From: Enterovirga rhinocerotis
GTDB taxonomy: Bacteria; Pseudomonadota; Alphaproteobacteria; Rhizobiales; Beijerinckiaceae
Reading direction: 5' to 3'
Length of the DNA stretch: 64,000 nucleotides
Assembly: GCF_004363955.1 (NCBI RefSeq)
Contig: NZ_SNZR01000011.1
Location: 1,364,001-1,428,000 of the forward strand
In this document: positions 25,500-33,223 of the stretch, piece by piece
Layout: each line of letters opens with the position of its first letter
How positions within the stretch are numbered: the stretch's first letter is position 1
Notes under the pieces: generated by a model
Seen by the model: the letters and a program-made list of their open reading frames with translations, nothing else
The model's database searches: none
Told to the model about the DNA's origin: nothing
Position numbers and translations under genes: made by a program

Positions 25500-25744
25500 G
25501 CCTTGTCGTCGATCCAGGGCAAGCCGAGCAGCTCGGAGTAGAGCCGCTCGTCCAGGTCAGGGCCGTTGTAACGGGACACGGGCTGGTGCTCGTCGCCGGT
25601 CGCAAACACGACGACATCGTCGTCGCCAATCTCGCGCTTCGCGCGGGCATCCCAACGGTGATGGATCATGTGCGGGCGTCCAAACACCCGCACCGCGGCC
25701 CAGAACCGATCGTCGCGAAAGCCGACGAAGTGAACGCAGCGCAT
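25496..25744 (-). CDS. Conserved phage hypothetical protein (82 aa)
   Basis: Begins MRCVHFVGFRDDRFWAAVRV and contains FGRPHMIHHRWDARAKREIG. I recall this opening in several alphaproteobacterial phage proteins of unknown role. An acidic VVVFATGDEHQP stretch follows. It converges on the methyltransferase with a 4-bp overlap and diverges from the serine recombinase gene across a hairpin-rich 127-bp gap. Confidence 0.6.
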   Translation of the reverse strand: MRCVHFVGFRDDRFWAAVRVFGRPHMIHHRWDARAKREIGDDDVVVFATGDEHQPVSRYNGPDLDERLYSELLGLPWIDDKA

Positions 25745-25782
25745 GGTCGAACCGGCCTCGCGAGCGGCGCGATATTCGCCTA

Positions 25783-25825
25783 TTCCGAGCTTTCACGAAA
25801 GCTCGGAACGGGCCCTTTTTGGGCC
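25783..25825. promoter_or_regulatory. Two adjacent hairpins upstream of the serine recombinase
   Basis: TTCCGAGCTTT (25783-25793) pairs perfectly with AAAGCTCGGAA (25798-25808) around a CACG loop. GGCCC-TTTTT-GGGCC (25811-25825) follows at once. The pair lies in the divergent gap, 47 bp before the recombinase start. It may be a terminator protecting that gene, or a recombinase binding or crossover site. Confidence 0.5.
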
Positions 25826-25871
25826 TCCTTCCCCTCTGTGATCGGCGATCGGAGCGCATAGGAGGGCCAGC

Positions 25872-26723
25872 ATGGCAGGCTCGGCCCGCGCTGCTCGAAA
25901 ACTGGCCCGGGCCAAGAGCCGGCAGGCCAGCCTCCAGGCCTCATCCAGAAGGGCCGTCGGCTATTGCCGGGTCTCGACGGAAGAACAGGCCGCGCATGGT
26001 TTCGGCCTCGAGATCCAAGAATCAGCAATCCGCGCCTTCGCGGTGAGCCAGGGTTACGAGATGCTCGAGGTCCTCGCGGATCGCGGGATCTCCGGCGCGA
26101 CGCTGCCGGCCGAACGCCAGGCGTTCGGGCGCATCCTCGAGATGGCGAGGGAGGGCGGCTTCGTCCTCCTCGTCTGGAAGTTCGACCGCCTGGCGCGCAA
26201 CCTGCGCCACGCGATCACGACGGTGCATGACGAGCTGCTGGCCCGCGATATCGAGCTGCGGTCCGTCACCGAGGCGGCCATCGACACGGGCTCGCCGATG
26301 GGCCGCATGATCTTCGCCATCTTCGCGGGCATGGCCGAGGGCGAGCGCGAGACGATCACGCTGCGCACGAAGTCGGGACGGATCGCCAAGGGGCGCAAGG
26401 GCGGCCTCGCCTGCGGATCGGCCCCGCTCGGCTATCGCCGGCGCGAGGACGGCACACTCCAGGTGGTCGAGGGCGAGGCCCGGCTCATCCGGCTGATCTT
26501 CGCGTTGCGCGAGGACGGCCTTCTGTTGCGCCAGATCGCGGATCGGTTGAACGCCGACGGGCATCGGGGGCTACGGGGCGGCCTCTGGCGCCCGGGCACC
26601 GTCCAGTACGTGCTGGAGAACGAGAAGTATCGGGGCGCGTTGGAATGGGTCTTCGAGGGCGCCGATGGCGCCATCGAGCATGTCCATGTGCCGGGGGCTG
26701 TGGAGGCGATCGTATGCCGATAG
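25872..26723 (+). CDS. Serine recombinase (resolvase/invertase family)
   Basis: 283 aa. The N-terminal catalytic domain begins at RAVGYCRVSTEEQAAHGFGL with nucleophile Ser35 and the typical VWKFDRLARNLRH and FAGMAEGERETI blocks. A recombinase domain follows (LGYRRREDGTLQVVEGEARL, IADRLNADGHRG, VQYVLENEKYRG). It lacks the zinc-ribbon and coiled coil of large integrases (450-600 aa), so it is a short form. The prophage already has a tyrosine integrase by attL. This enzyme may therefore act internally or be the relic of an inserted element. Its stop overlaps the HNH gene start. Confidence 0.88.
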   Translation: MAGSARAARKLARAKSRQASLQASSRRAVGYCRVSTEEQAAHGFGLEIQESAIRAFAVSQGYEMLEVLADRGISGATLPAERQAFGRILEMAREGGFVLLVWKFDRLARNLRHAITTVHDELLARDIELRSVTEAAIDTGSPMGRMIFAIFAGMAEGERETITLRTKSGRIAKGRKGGLACGSAPLGYRRREDGTLQVVEGEARLIRLIFALREDGLLLRQIADRLNADGHRGLRGGLWRPGTVQYVLENEKYRGALEWVFEGADGAIEHVHVPGAVEAIVCR

Positions 26724-27085
26724 CCCCGGCACGACATCGCCCCGCAGGCGTCAAGGCGCCCGCCGAGCGGCGGCGAGAGCAGCGTAAGGCCCATGATCGC
26801 AAGCGGGGTCGGGAGCAGCCCTGGCGGGCGCTCTACAAGGACCCTCGCTGGCAACAGGCTCGCGAGGTCCAGTTCGCGAAGCAGCCGCTCTGTGAGCGCT
26901 GCCTTCGGGTCGGCCGCATCACCGCGGCCTGCGTCGTGAACCATCGCACCGCGCATCGGGGCGACGAGGTCCTGTTCTTCGATCCTTCAAATCACGAATC
27001 CACCTGCAAGCGTTGTCACGATCGCACCATCCAACGCGAGGAGCGCGCGGCTATGCGTTCGGTCTTGGCAAGTGGCCTCGTCTAG
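26714..27085 (+). CDS. HNH endonuclease, phage packaging type
   Basis: 123 aa from ATG 26714, overlapping the recombinase stop. A basic N-terminus is followed by WRALYKDPRWQQAREVQFAK, then the zinc/HNH core: CERCLRVGRITAACVVNHRT, NHESTCKRCHDRTIQR. In HK97-like phages an HNH nuclease sits next to the terminase and is needed for specific cos cleavage (family knowledge). Here the terminase genes start about 1.6 kb later, because a reverse-strand cargo pair lies between. The short C-terminus (REERAAMRSVLASGLV) may have been changed by that insertion. Confidence 0.85.
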   Translation: MPIAPARHRPAGVKAPAERRREQRKAHDRKRGREQPWRALYKDPRWQQAREVQFAKQPLCERCLRVGRITAACVVNHRTAHRGDEVLFFDPSNHESTCKRCHDRTIQREERAAMRSVLASGLV

Positions 27086-27807
27086 TCACGCTCTACGGTC
27101 TGGTTGAGATGAAGATAATCCGGATTGTAGTCCGCGAAGCGCCGAAGTTCGTCCCAATCACTGACAATGATATCTCGCTTGTCGGTTTGGACAATTCCGT
27201 CCATCCTGAGTTGTTGGAACGAGCGATTGACGTGTACTGCGCTTAGCCCGAGGACGTCGCCGAGTTCTGACTGGGTCAGCGGCAGCCTGAAACGATCAGC
27301 TTGAGCTAGACCGACCTGCGTTAGCCGGTCCTTGAGTTCACAGAAGAGATGCGCCAAGCGCTCAGGTGCGCTGAGAGCGCCCATTCCCATGATCCAGGCG
27401 CGATGTATTGCGGCGTCAACGAGCGTCATGAACCACAAGACGCGGGTTAAATGGGGGAAGTCATCCGATAGCTTCTTGAGATTTTCATGAGGAAACATCA
27501 CGACTTTGCAGGCGGTGAGCGTTTCCACGCCGTCGTCTAGTTTCTTGAGCAGGAACGAGTGCAAGTCCGCGAAGTCGCCAGGAACGTGGATCGCAGTGAT
27601 TTGGCGCCGCCCGTCCTCAAGCGTCTTTTGCCGAAGCGCGAACCCCTCGACAATCAACGTACTCTCCGATGAGACGTTGCCTTCCGCGACGAGCTCGTGC
27701 TTGGCAGGGATTTCGCGACGCCTGGATGCAGCGTCGAGCAATGCGCGCCGCTCGTGCTCACTCAATGCACCGTGGCGCTCGATCCGCTTAAACAATGCCC
27801 CCGGCAT
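27082..27807 (-). CDS. Crp/Fnr-family transcription regulator (prophage cargo)
   Basis: 241 aa from ATG 27807, which overlaps the upstream DUF6894 stop (TGATG). The N-terminal cyclic-nucleotide-binding-like fold is present (STLIVEGFALRQKTLEDGRR, AIHVPGDFADLHSFLL). The C-terminal winged helix has PLTQSELGDVLGLSAVHVNR and SFQQLRMDGIV. No FNR-type N-terminal Cys cluster is seen, so it does not look like an iron-sulphur oxygen sensor. It is more AT-rich than the surrounding phage genes and opposes them. Likely lysogen-expressed cargo regulating host genes. Confidence 0.87.
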   Translation of the reverse strand: MPGALFKRIERHGALSEHERRALLDAASRRREIPAKHELVAEGNVSSESTLIVEGFALRQKTLEDGRRQITAIHVPGDFADLHSFLLKKLDDGVETLTACKVVMFPHENLKKLSDDFPHLTRVLWFMTLVDAAIHRAWIMGMGALSAPERLAHLFCELKDRLTQVGLAQADRFRLPLTQSELGDVLGLSAVHVNRSFQQLRMDGIVQTDKRDIIVSDWDELRRFADYNPDYLHLNQTVERD

Positions 27808-28055
27808 CAGACTGCCTTCCAACCACCTGGCACGTCGATCGTCACGGAGGCGATCGTCCGCGCCAGCTCAATACCACTGTGGTCGCGGATTATCACGGTC
27901 ACGCGCTCAATGACGCCCGCCTGGGCGGCATCGCTCATCAGCCCTATCGCCGCCCTTGCAGCCTCGTGGGTCGCCGTCCTGAGGTCTGGGTACTCGAGCC
28001 CATCTCCCACTTCGAGGTGTGTCCCATCTACGCTCTCGAAGAAGTATACCGGCAT
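27807..28055 (-). CDS. DUF6894 protein (prophage cargo)
   Basis: 82 aa from ATG 28055 (MPVYFFESVDGTHLEVGDGL). The YFF...DG...GxExPDLxxAxxEA pattern fits DUF6894, a small alpha/beta family frequent in Methylobacterium and Bradyrhizobium genomes. The C-terminal strand VTVIIRDHSGIELARTIASV also fits. An in-frame start at 28205 would add about 50 non-conserved residues. It is coupled to the Crp/Fnr gene, a pairing I recall from Rhizobiales chromosomes. Molecular role unknown. Confidence 0.75.
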   Translation of the reverse strand: MPVYFFESVDGTHLEVGDGLEYPDLRTATHEAARAAIGLMSDAAQAGVIERVTVIIRDHSGIELARTIASVTIDVPGGWKAV

Positions 28056-28156
28056 ACCGCGGAAAATGGCTAAGCCTTGCCAACGGTTTCCGTCTTTCGC
28101 CGTACACCCTGCGATCGACGCGCATCGACTTCGATAATCGCGGCTCGGTCGTGACC

Positions 28157-28166
28157 GGGGGGGGGG
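28157..28166. repeat. Run of ten G residues
   Basis: Ten consecutive G between the DUF6894 start and the kinase gene. It lies outside any supported coding region. Such tracts can slip and alter promoter spacing, or can simply be hard to sequence. Confidence 0.6.
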
Positions 28167-28244
28167 CCGAAAAGTCTGGGGGCGGTGCGTCTGGGGACCG
28201 GCCATCTAGGTTTCTTTTCACGCGTGCAGAATGGAGGAAAAAAG

Positions 28245-28733
28245 TTGGCCCTCCGTCCGACGCGTCATCGCCCCGTCAATGCGGGCCCGGCGACCTCCAT
28301 CACGATCGTCTGCGGCCCGCCTGGCGCGGGGAAGAGCAGCTACGTCGAGCGGCACCGCCGCCACGCAGATCTCGTCGTCGACGTCGACGCGCTCTACCAC
28401 GCGCTGACGCTGGACGAGGGCCGCTGGAAGCCGGAGGCGATCCGTCCCTTCGTGCTCGCGGCACGGGACGCGGTCCTCGCCCGCCTCGAGCGCGCTCAGG
28501 CCGAGCTGCGTGCGGCGTGGATCATCACCTGCGGCGAGAACCTCACGCTGCGCCAGCAGCTGCGCGATCGGCTCGGCGCCCGCGTCGTGATCCTCCCGAC
28601 GCCAGCCGCCGAATGCATCGCGCGGATGCGCCGCCAAGGCCGTCCGCCGGATCACATCCGCGAGATGGTGTCGGTTTGCGAGCGCTGGCACCGGGGCTTC
28701 GTCGTCCTGCCGGGCGAAGAGATCGTCGACTGA
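28245..28733 (+). CDS. P-loop kinase/NTPase (polynucleotide-kinase-like)
   Basis: 162 aa, assigned to TTG 28245 because GGAGGA lies 5 nt upstream. An upstream ATG at 28185 has no such site. The Walker A motif TSITIVCGPPGAGKSSYVER is complete, DLVVDVDALYHAL supplies a Walker-B-like Asp, and ECIARMRRQGRPPDHIREMV is a lid-like region. The size and pattern resemble AAA_33/zeta-type small-molecule or polynucleotide kinases found beside phage terminase genes. The substrate is unknown. Its stop overlaps the TerS start (TGATG). Confidence 0.8.
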   Translation: MALRPTRHRPVNAGPATSITIVCGPPGAGKSSYVERHRRHADLVVDVDALYHALTLDEGRWKPEAIRPFVLAARDAVLARLERAQAELRAAWIITCGENLTLRQQLRDRLGARVVILPTPAAECIARMRRQGRPPDHIREMVSVCERWHRGFVVLPGEEIVD

Positions 28734-29218
28734 TGGCGGGTCGCAAGCCGAAGCCCGATCACCTGAAGCTGATCACGGGGACGGCGCAGGCCTGTCGCAT
28801 GAACCCGTCGGCGCCGGAGGGCTCGAAGGCGCCGCCGGTCGCGCCCGACTGGCTGTCCGAACGCGCGGCCGAGATCTTCGAGGGCCTCGTCGAGATCCTC
28901 GGCGAGATGGGTCTCGCCTCAGGCTCCGACACCGCGATGCTGGCGATGCTGGCCTCGCGCATCGAGGAGGTCGAGATCTGCACGGCCGTGATCGAGGATG
29001 CCGGCCGCGTGTACGTTTCGAAGGCCGAGACCACGACGGGCGAGGACGGCACGCTCGTCGTCAAGCAGATGGTGCGAGCCCGTCCCGAGGTGTCGATGCG
29101 CAACGAAGCGCTGCGACACGTCCAGTCCCTCCTGGCCGAATTCGGCCTCTCGCCGGCGGCACGCTCGCGCGTCTCGGCCGCCGGGAAGAAGGAAGAGGAC
29201 GAGTTCGCCGACTTCTGA
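28733..29218 (+). CDS. Terminase small subunit, P27 family
   Basis: 161 aa. The N-terminus MAGRKPKPDHLKLITGTAQA is the hallmark of P27-type small terminases. The body has APDWLSERAAEIFEGLVEIL and an acidic middle, with a C-terminal LLAEFGLSPAARSRVSA, again typical. It recognises phage DNA and delivers it to TerL at the portal. Coupled to the kinase gene upstream and 10 bp from TerL. Confidence 0.92.
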   Translation: MAGRKPKPDHLKLITGTAQACRMNPSAPEGSKAPPVAPDWLSERAAEIFEGLVEILGEMGLASGSDTAMLAMLASRIEEVEICTAVIEDAGRVYVSKAETTTGEDGTLVVKQMVRARPEVSMRNEALRHVQSLLAEFGLSPAARSRVSAAGKKEEDEFADF

Positions 29219-29228
29219 GGGCGCCCGC

Positions 29229-30977
29229 ATGCTTGGACCGTTCAAGCATGTGGCCGTCGGCACGGATTGGGCCCGCCGCGTCGTCGCCGGCGAAATCCCG
29301 CAATGCAAATGGATCCGGCTTCAGTGCCAGAGCCATCTCGACGGCCTGGCTCGCCAGGAAGATCCGGACTACTCCTTCTATTTCGACGAGCGGGCCGCGA
29401 CGCGCCCCTGCCGCTTCGTCGAACGGATGCCGCACACGAAGGGGAAATGGGCGCGGAAGGCCGAGCGGCTCCGCCTCGAGCCGTGGCAGTGCTTCAAGAC
29501 GATCGTCCTCTTCGGCTGGAAGCGGAAGAAGGACGGCCTGCGCCGGTACCGCAAGGCGCTCATCCTCGAGCCGCGCAAGAACGCCAAATCCACTTGGGCG
29601 GCCGCGATCGGCCTCTACATGCTGGTCGCGGATGGCGAGCACGGCGCCGAGGTCTATTCGGGGGCGACGAGCGAAAAGCAGGCCTGGGAAGTCTTCAAGC
29701 CCGCCAAGCTCATGGCGCAGAAGCTACCGGCCCTGCGGCGCAAGTTCGGCCTCAGCCTCAACGCGAAGAACATGCATGTTCTTCACAACGGCTCGAAATT
29801 CGAAACGCTGATCGGCCGGCCCGGCGACGGATCCTCGCCCTCCTGCTCGATCCATGACGAGTATCACGAGCATCCGACCGACGCGCAGGTCGATGCCATG
29901 GAAACCGGGATGGGGGCGCGCGAGCAGCCCCTCCTGCTGATCATCACGACGGCCGGGTCGAACCTCGCGGGCCCCTGCTACGCCGCACAGGTCGAGGCGC
30001 AGAAGGTGCTGCAGGGCGTTATCGAGAACGACGAGCTGTTCGCGCTCATCTTCACGGTCGATCCCGACGTCGATTGGACGACGGAGCTGGCGCTCCGGAT
30101 GGCCAACCCGAATTACGACGTCTCGGTCTCGGCCGAGTTCCTGCAGGCCCGCCAGCGCGATGCGATCAACAACGCGCGCAAGGTCGGGATCTTCAAGACG
30201 AAGCATCTCAACGTCTGGGTCCAGGCGGCGACGGCCTATTTTAACGTTCAGCGCTGGGTCGAGAGCCTCGAGGAGAAGCTCACCCTCGCCGACTTCCGGG
30301 GACAGCCCTGCCGGCTCGGTCTCGACCTCGCCTCGAAGGTCGATATCGCCGCGCTCGAGATCGTCTTCGACCTCTCCGCTTGCGATCCGACGCCAATCGT
30401 CGAGAGGCTGCAGGCGAACGGCCGGCGCTATGCGCGCTTCGGGCGCTACTATCTGCCCGAGAAGACGGTCGAGCTGGGGGAAAACGAGCATTACCACGGC
30501 TGGGTCCGCGACAAGTGGATCACGCCGACCGACGGCGACATGACCGACTATTTCCAGATCCTCGACGACATCGTCGGGGTCGAGGGAGAGGACGGCCAGC
30601 GCACGGGCGGCCTGATCCGCGATCACACGGTCGAGGAGGTCGCCTTCGATCCTTCGCAGGCGACGATGTTCGTCACGGCCCTCGGCCGCGAGAACGTCAC
30701 CTGCGTCGAGGTCGGTCAGACGGTCCTCAATTTCTCGGAGCCGCTGAAGGAGATGGAGGGCCTCGTCCGGTCCCGCGCCATCGCCCATAACGGCGATCCG
30801 GTCATGACCTGGATGCTCTCGAACGTCGTCGTGAGGCCGGACCTCACCAAGGACAACGTCTATCCGCGCAAAGAGCGGCCGGAAAACAAGATCGACGGCG
30901 TCGTCGCGCACATCATGGCGCTCGGTCGGCACATGGCCGCGCCCGACGATGGCTTCGGCGGCATCCTGATATTGTGA
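29229..30977 (+). CDS. Terminase large subunit (Terminase_1 family)
   Basis: 582 aa, normal length. ATPase: variant Walker A, ILEPRKNAKST (about residues 112-122), adenine-binding LRLEPWQCFKTIVLFGW before it, and Walker B CSIHDEYHEH. The C-terminal nuclease part has the acidic CRLGLDLASKVDIAALEI strand and a later VEEVAFDPSQATMFV block. It pumps DNA into the prohead and cuts it. Partner of TerS; the HNH protein upstream may complete the packaging nuclease complex. Confidence 0.94.
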   Translation: MLGPFKHVAVGTDWARRVVAGEIPQCKWIRLQCQSHLDGLARQEDPDYSFYFDERAATRPCRFVERMPHTKGKWARKAERLRLEPWQCFKTIVLFGWKRKKDGLRRYRKALILEPRKNAKSTWAAAIGLYMLVADGEHGAEVYSGATSEKQAWEVFKPAKLMAQKLPALRRKFGLSLNAKNMHVLHNGSKFETLIGRPGDGSSPSCSIHDEYHEHPTDAQVDAMETGMGAREQPLLLIITTAGSNLAGPCYAAQVEAQKVLQGVIENDELFALIFTVDPDVDWTTELALRMANPNYDVSVSAEFLQARQRDAINNARKVGIFKTKHLNVWVQAATAYFNVQRWVESLEEKLTLADFRGQPCRLGLDLASKVDIAALEIVFDLSACDPTPIVERLQANGRRYARFGRYYLPEKTVELGENEHYHGWVRDKWITPTDGDMTDYFQILDDIVGVEGEDGQRTGGLIRDHTVEEVAFDPSQATMFVTALGRENVTCVEVGQTVLNFSEPLKEMEGLVRSRAIAHNGDPVMTWMLSNVVVRPDLTKDNVYPRKERPENKIDGVVAHIMALGRHMAAPDDGFGGILIL

Positions 30978-30984
30978 GGTGCGG

Positions 30985-32301
30985 ATGACGCACGGCATCC
31001 CGTCGATCCCATTGGCCCGGCCGATCGACGGCGCAGCCGCGCCTGCGCCGCGGGCCGCTGGCCAGTCGGTCTTCATCGACAGCCTGACCGATGGCCGCCT
31101 CGAGGAGTTCCTGCGCGGCGGAGCCGCGACCGCCTCGGGCATCGCCGTGTCGGCCGAGGCCGCGCTCAGCGTCGCAACGGCCCATCGCTGCGTCACGCTC
31201 ATCACCGGTGCCGTTGCGTCGATGCCGATCGACCTGAAGCGTCGCGCCGGCAAGCTGCGCCTCGATGCCGACGATCATCCGCTCTGGCGGGTCCTGCGGA
31301 AGCGCCCGAACCCGTGGCAGACCCCCTCGCAGTTCAAGCGCTACATGCAGGCCTGCGTTCTGCTTCGGAAGGGCGGCTTCGCGCGCATCGTCCGGTCCGG
31401 CCGCAAGATCACCGCGCTGATCCCGCTCCATCCCGATCGTGTCGTGGAGGTCCGGCAGCTCCCCGACCTCACGCTCGCCTTCGATTATCTCCGGCCCGAC
31501 GGCGGCCGGGTGACGATCCCGCAGAAGGACATGTTCTATCTCTGCGGCCTGTCGCTCGACGGCGTCCGCAGCATGTCCGTGCTCGCCTATGCGCGCGAGA
31601 CGGTGGGCGAAAGCCTGGCGCTCGCCGCCCATGCGCGGAACCTGTTCCGGAACGGCACCGCGATCGGCGGCGTCCTCTCGTCGGACAAGAGGCTCACGCC
31701 GGAGCAGCGGGACAGCTTGCGCGAGGAGCTGGAGAGCTTCCGCGGCGCCTCGAACACCGGCAAGAACCTCATCCTGCAGGATGGGCTGAAATACGATCGC
31801 CTCGGCCTCACGTTGCAGGACGCGCAGTTCATCCAGAGCCGCGAGCTGTCGCAGCTCGAGGTGTGCATGTTCTTCGGCACCCCGCCGCACATGGTCGGCC
31901 TGACGACGAAGACGACGTCATGGGGCTCCGGGATCGAACAACAGAGCCAGGGCTTCGTCACGTACACCCTGCAGGACTGGCTGACGATGTGGGACGAGGC
32001 GATCGCCCGGGACCTCGTCGACGACGCCGAGCCCCAGCTCTACGCCCGGCACAACACGAACGCGCTCGTGAGGGGCGACATCAAGACCCGCTTCGCCGCC
32101 TATGCCGTCGGCCGCCAATGGGGCTGGCTCAGCGCGAACGACGTCCTCGAGAAGGAGGACGAGAACCCGATCGAGGGCGGGGACACCTATCTCAGCCCGT
32201 CGAACATGCAGGACGCCGTGGCGGCCGCCGATGCGACGTCGAAGCTGCTCGCCGGCGATGCCGCCTCCAAACCCGAGGACCAGCCCGATGGGGACAAGTA
32301 A
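30985..32301 (+). CDS. Phage portal protein, HK97 family
   Basis: 438 aa from ATG 30985; a GTG at 30979 is an alternative. Typical landmarks are SVATAHRCVTLITGAVASMP near the N-terminus, WRVLRKRPNPWQTPSQFKRY, and KSLALAAHARNLFRNGT-like RNGTAIGGVL. FFGTPPHMVGLTTKTTSWGSG and an NTNALVRGDIKTRFAAYAVG block follow. It forms the dodecameric vertex through which DNA enters. Confidence 0.94.
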   Translation: MTHGIPSIPLARPIDGAAAPAPRAAGQSVFIDSLTDGRLEEFLRGGAATASGIAVSAEAALSVATAHRCVTLITGAVASMPIDLKRRAGKLRLDADDHPLWRVLRKRPNPWQTPSQFKRYMQACVLLRKGGFARIVRSGRKITALIPLHPDRVVEVRQLPDLTLAFDYLRPDGGRVTIPQKDMFYLCGLSLDGVRSMSVLAYARETVGESLALAAHARNLFRNGTAIGGVLSSDKRLTPEQRDSLREELESFRGASNTGKNLILQDGLKYDRLGLTLQDAQFIQSRELSQLEVCMFFGTPPHMVGLTTKTTSWGSGIEQQSQGFVTYTLQDWLTMWDEAIARDLVDDAEPQLYARHNTNALVRGDIKTRFAAYAVGRQWGWLSANDVLEKEDENPIEGGDTYLSPSNMQDAVAAADATSKLLAGDAASKPEDQPDGDK

Positions 32302-32302
32302 G

Positions 32303-33187
32303 ATGCGCCTCCCGCGCGTCATGGCGGCCGCGCGCCCGGGCGCGATCGCGCTGCCCTCGCGGCGCGACGTCGCCGCCTATTCGAACCCGGCCGTCCTCGA
32401 CCGCTGGAACGCCGGCATCCGAGCGGCCGCGAGCGGCGAGAACGTCATCACGATCTACGACGTGATCGGCGAGGATTACTGGTCGGGCGGCGGCGTCACG
32501 GTGAACCGGATCGACGCGGCTCTTCGCCGGATCGGCGACCAGGCCGTCGAGGTGCACATCAACAGTCCCGGCGGGGACATGTTCGAAGGCATCGCCATCT
32601 TCAACCGGCTTCTGCAGCACCCGGCGCCGGTCGGGGTGAAGGTGATGGGCCTCGCCGCGTCGGCCGCCTCGATCATCGCGATGGCGGGCAACACGATTGC
32701 CATGGGGCCGGCGAGCTTCCTGATGATCCACAATTGCTGGGTCATCGCCGCCGGCGACCGCAACGACATGGCTGAGACGGCCGCCTATCTCGCGCCCTTC
32801 GACGACGCCATGGCCGCGCTCTATGCAGGCCGCTCCGGCGCCGACAAGACGACGGTCGCGGGCTGGATGGACGCCGAGACGTTCATGTCTGCCGAGCAGG
32901 CGATCGAGAACGGCTTCGCGGATTCTCTTCTCACGGCCGACGAAATGGAGGTCGACGAGGGCGCCCGCGAGCAGGCCTCGGCCCATAACGCCGTTCGCAA
33001 GGCCGAACTCGGCCTCTGCCGGTCGATGTCGCGCAGCGAGGCGCGGAGCCTCCTTTCGAAGATCAAGGGCACGCCTGGCGCTGCCCCGGACGCCGGCGGC
33101 GGCGCTCCGAAGACCGCCACGCCCGGCGCTGGCGACCTCTCCTGGCTCGGCGCCGCCGCCGATCTCACGCGGGCCCTCGGGGCGTAG
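32303..33187 (+). CDS. Prohead protease, ClpP-like (S14)
   Basis: About 294 aa. EVHINSPGGDMFEGIAIFNR is the oxyanion region. The catalytic Ser120 lies in GLAASAASIIAMAGN, and His143 in LMIHN. Such ClpP-like enzymes replace the usual HK97 protease in many phages and mature the capsid. ATG 32288 is an alternative with a slightly overlapping frame. The C-terminal 60 residues (KGTPGAAPDAGGGAPKTATP) are low-complexity and may act as scaffold. It sits between portal and capsid as expected. Confidence 0.91.
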   Translation: MRLPRVMAAARPGAIALPSRRDVAAYSNPAVLDRWNAGIRAAASGENVITIYDVIGEDYWSGGGVTVNRIDAALRRIGDQAVEVHINSPGGDMFEGIAIFNRLLQHPAPVGVKVMGLAASAASIIAMAGNTIAMGPASFLMIHNCWVIAAGDRNDMAETAAYLAPFDDAMAALYAGRSGADKTTVAGWMDAETFMSAEQAIENGFADSLLTADEMEVDEGAREQASAHNAVRKAELGLCRSMSRSEARSLLSKIKGTPGAAPDAGGGAPKTATPGAGDLSWLGAAADLTRALGA

Positions 33188-33223
33188 GCGCCCTTCCCGC
33201 ATTCATCCCAGAAAGGTTCCTCC

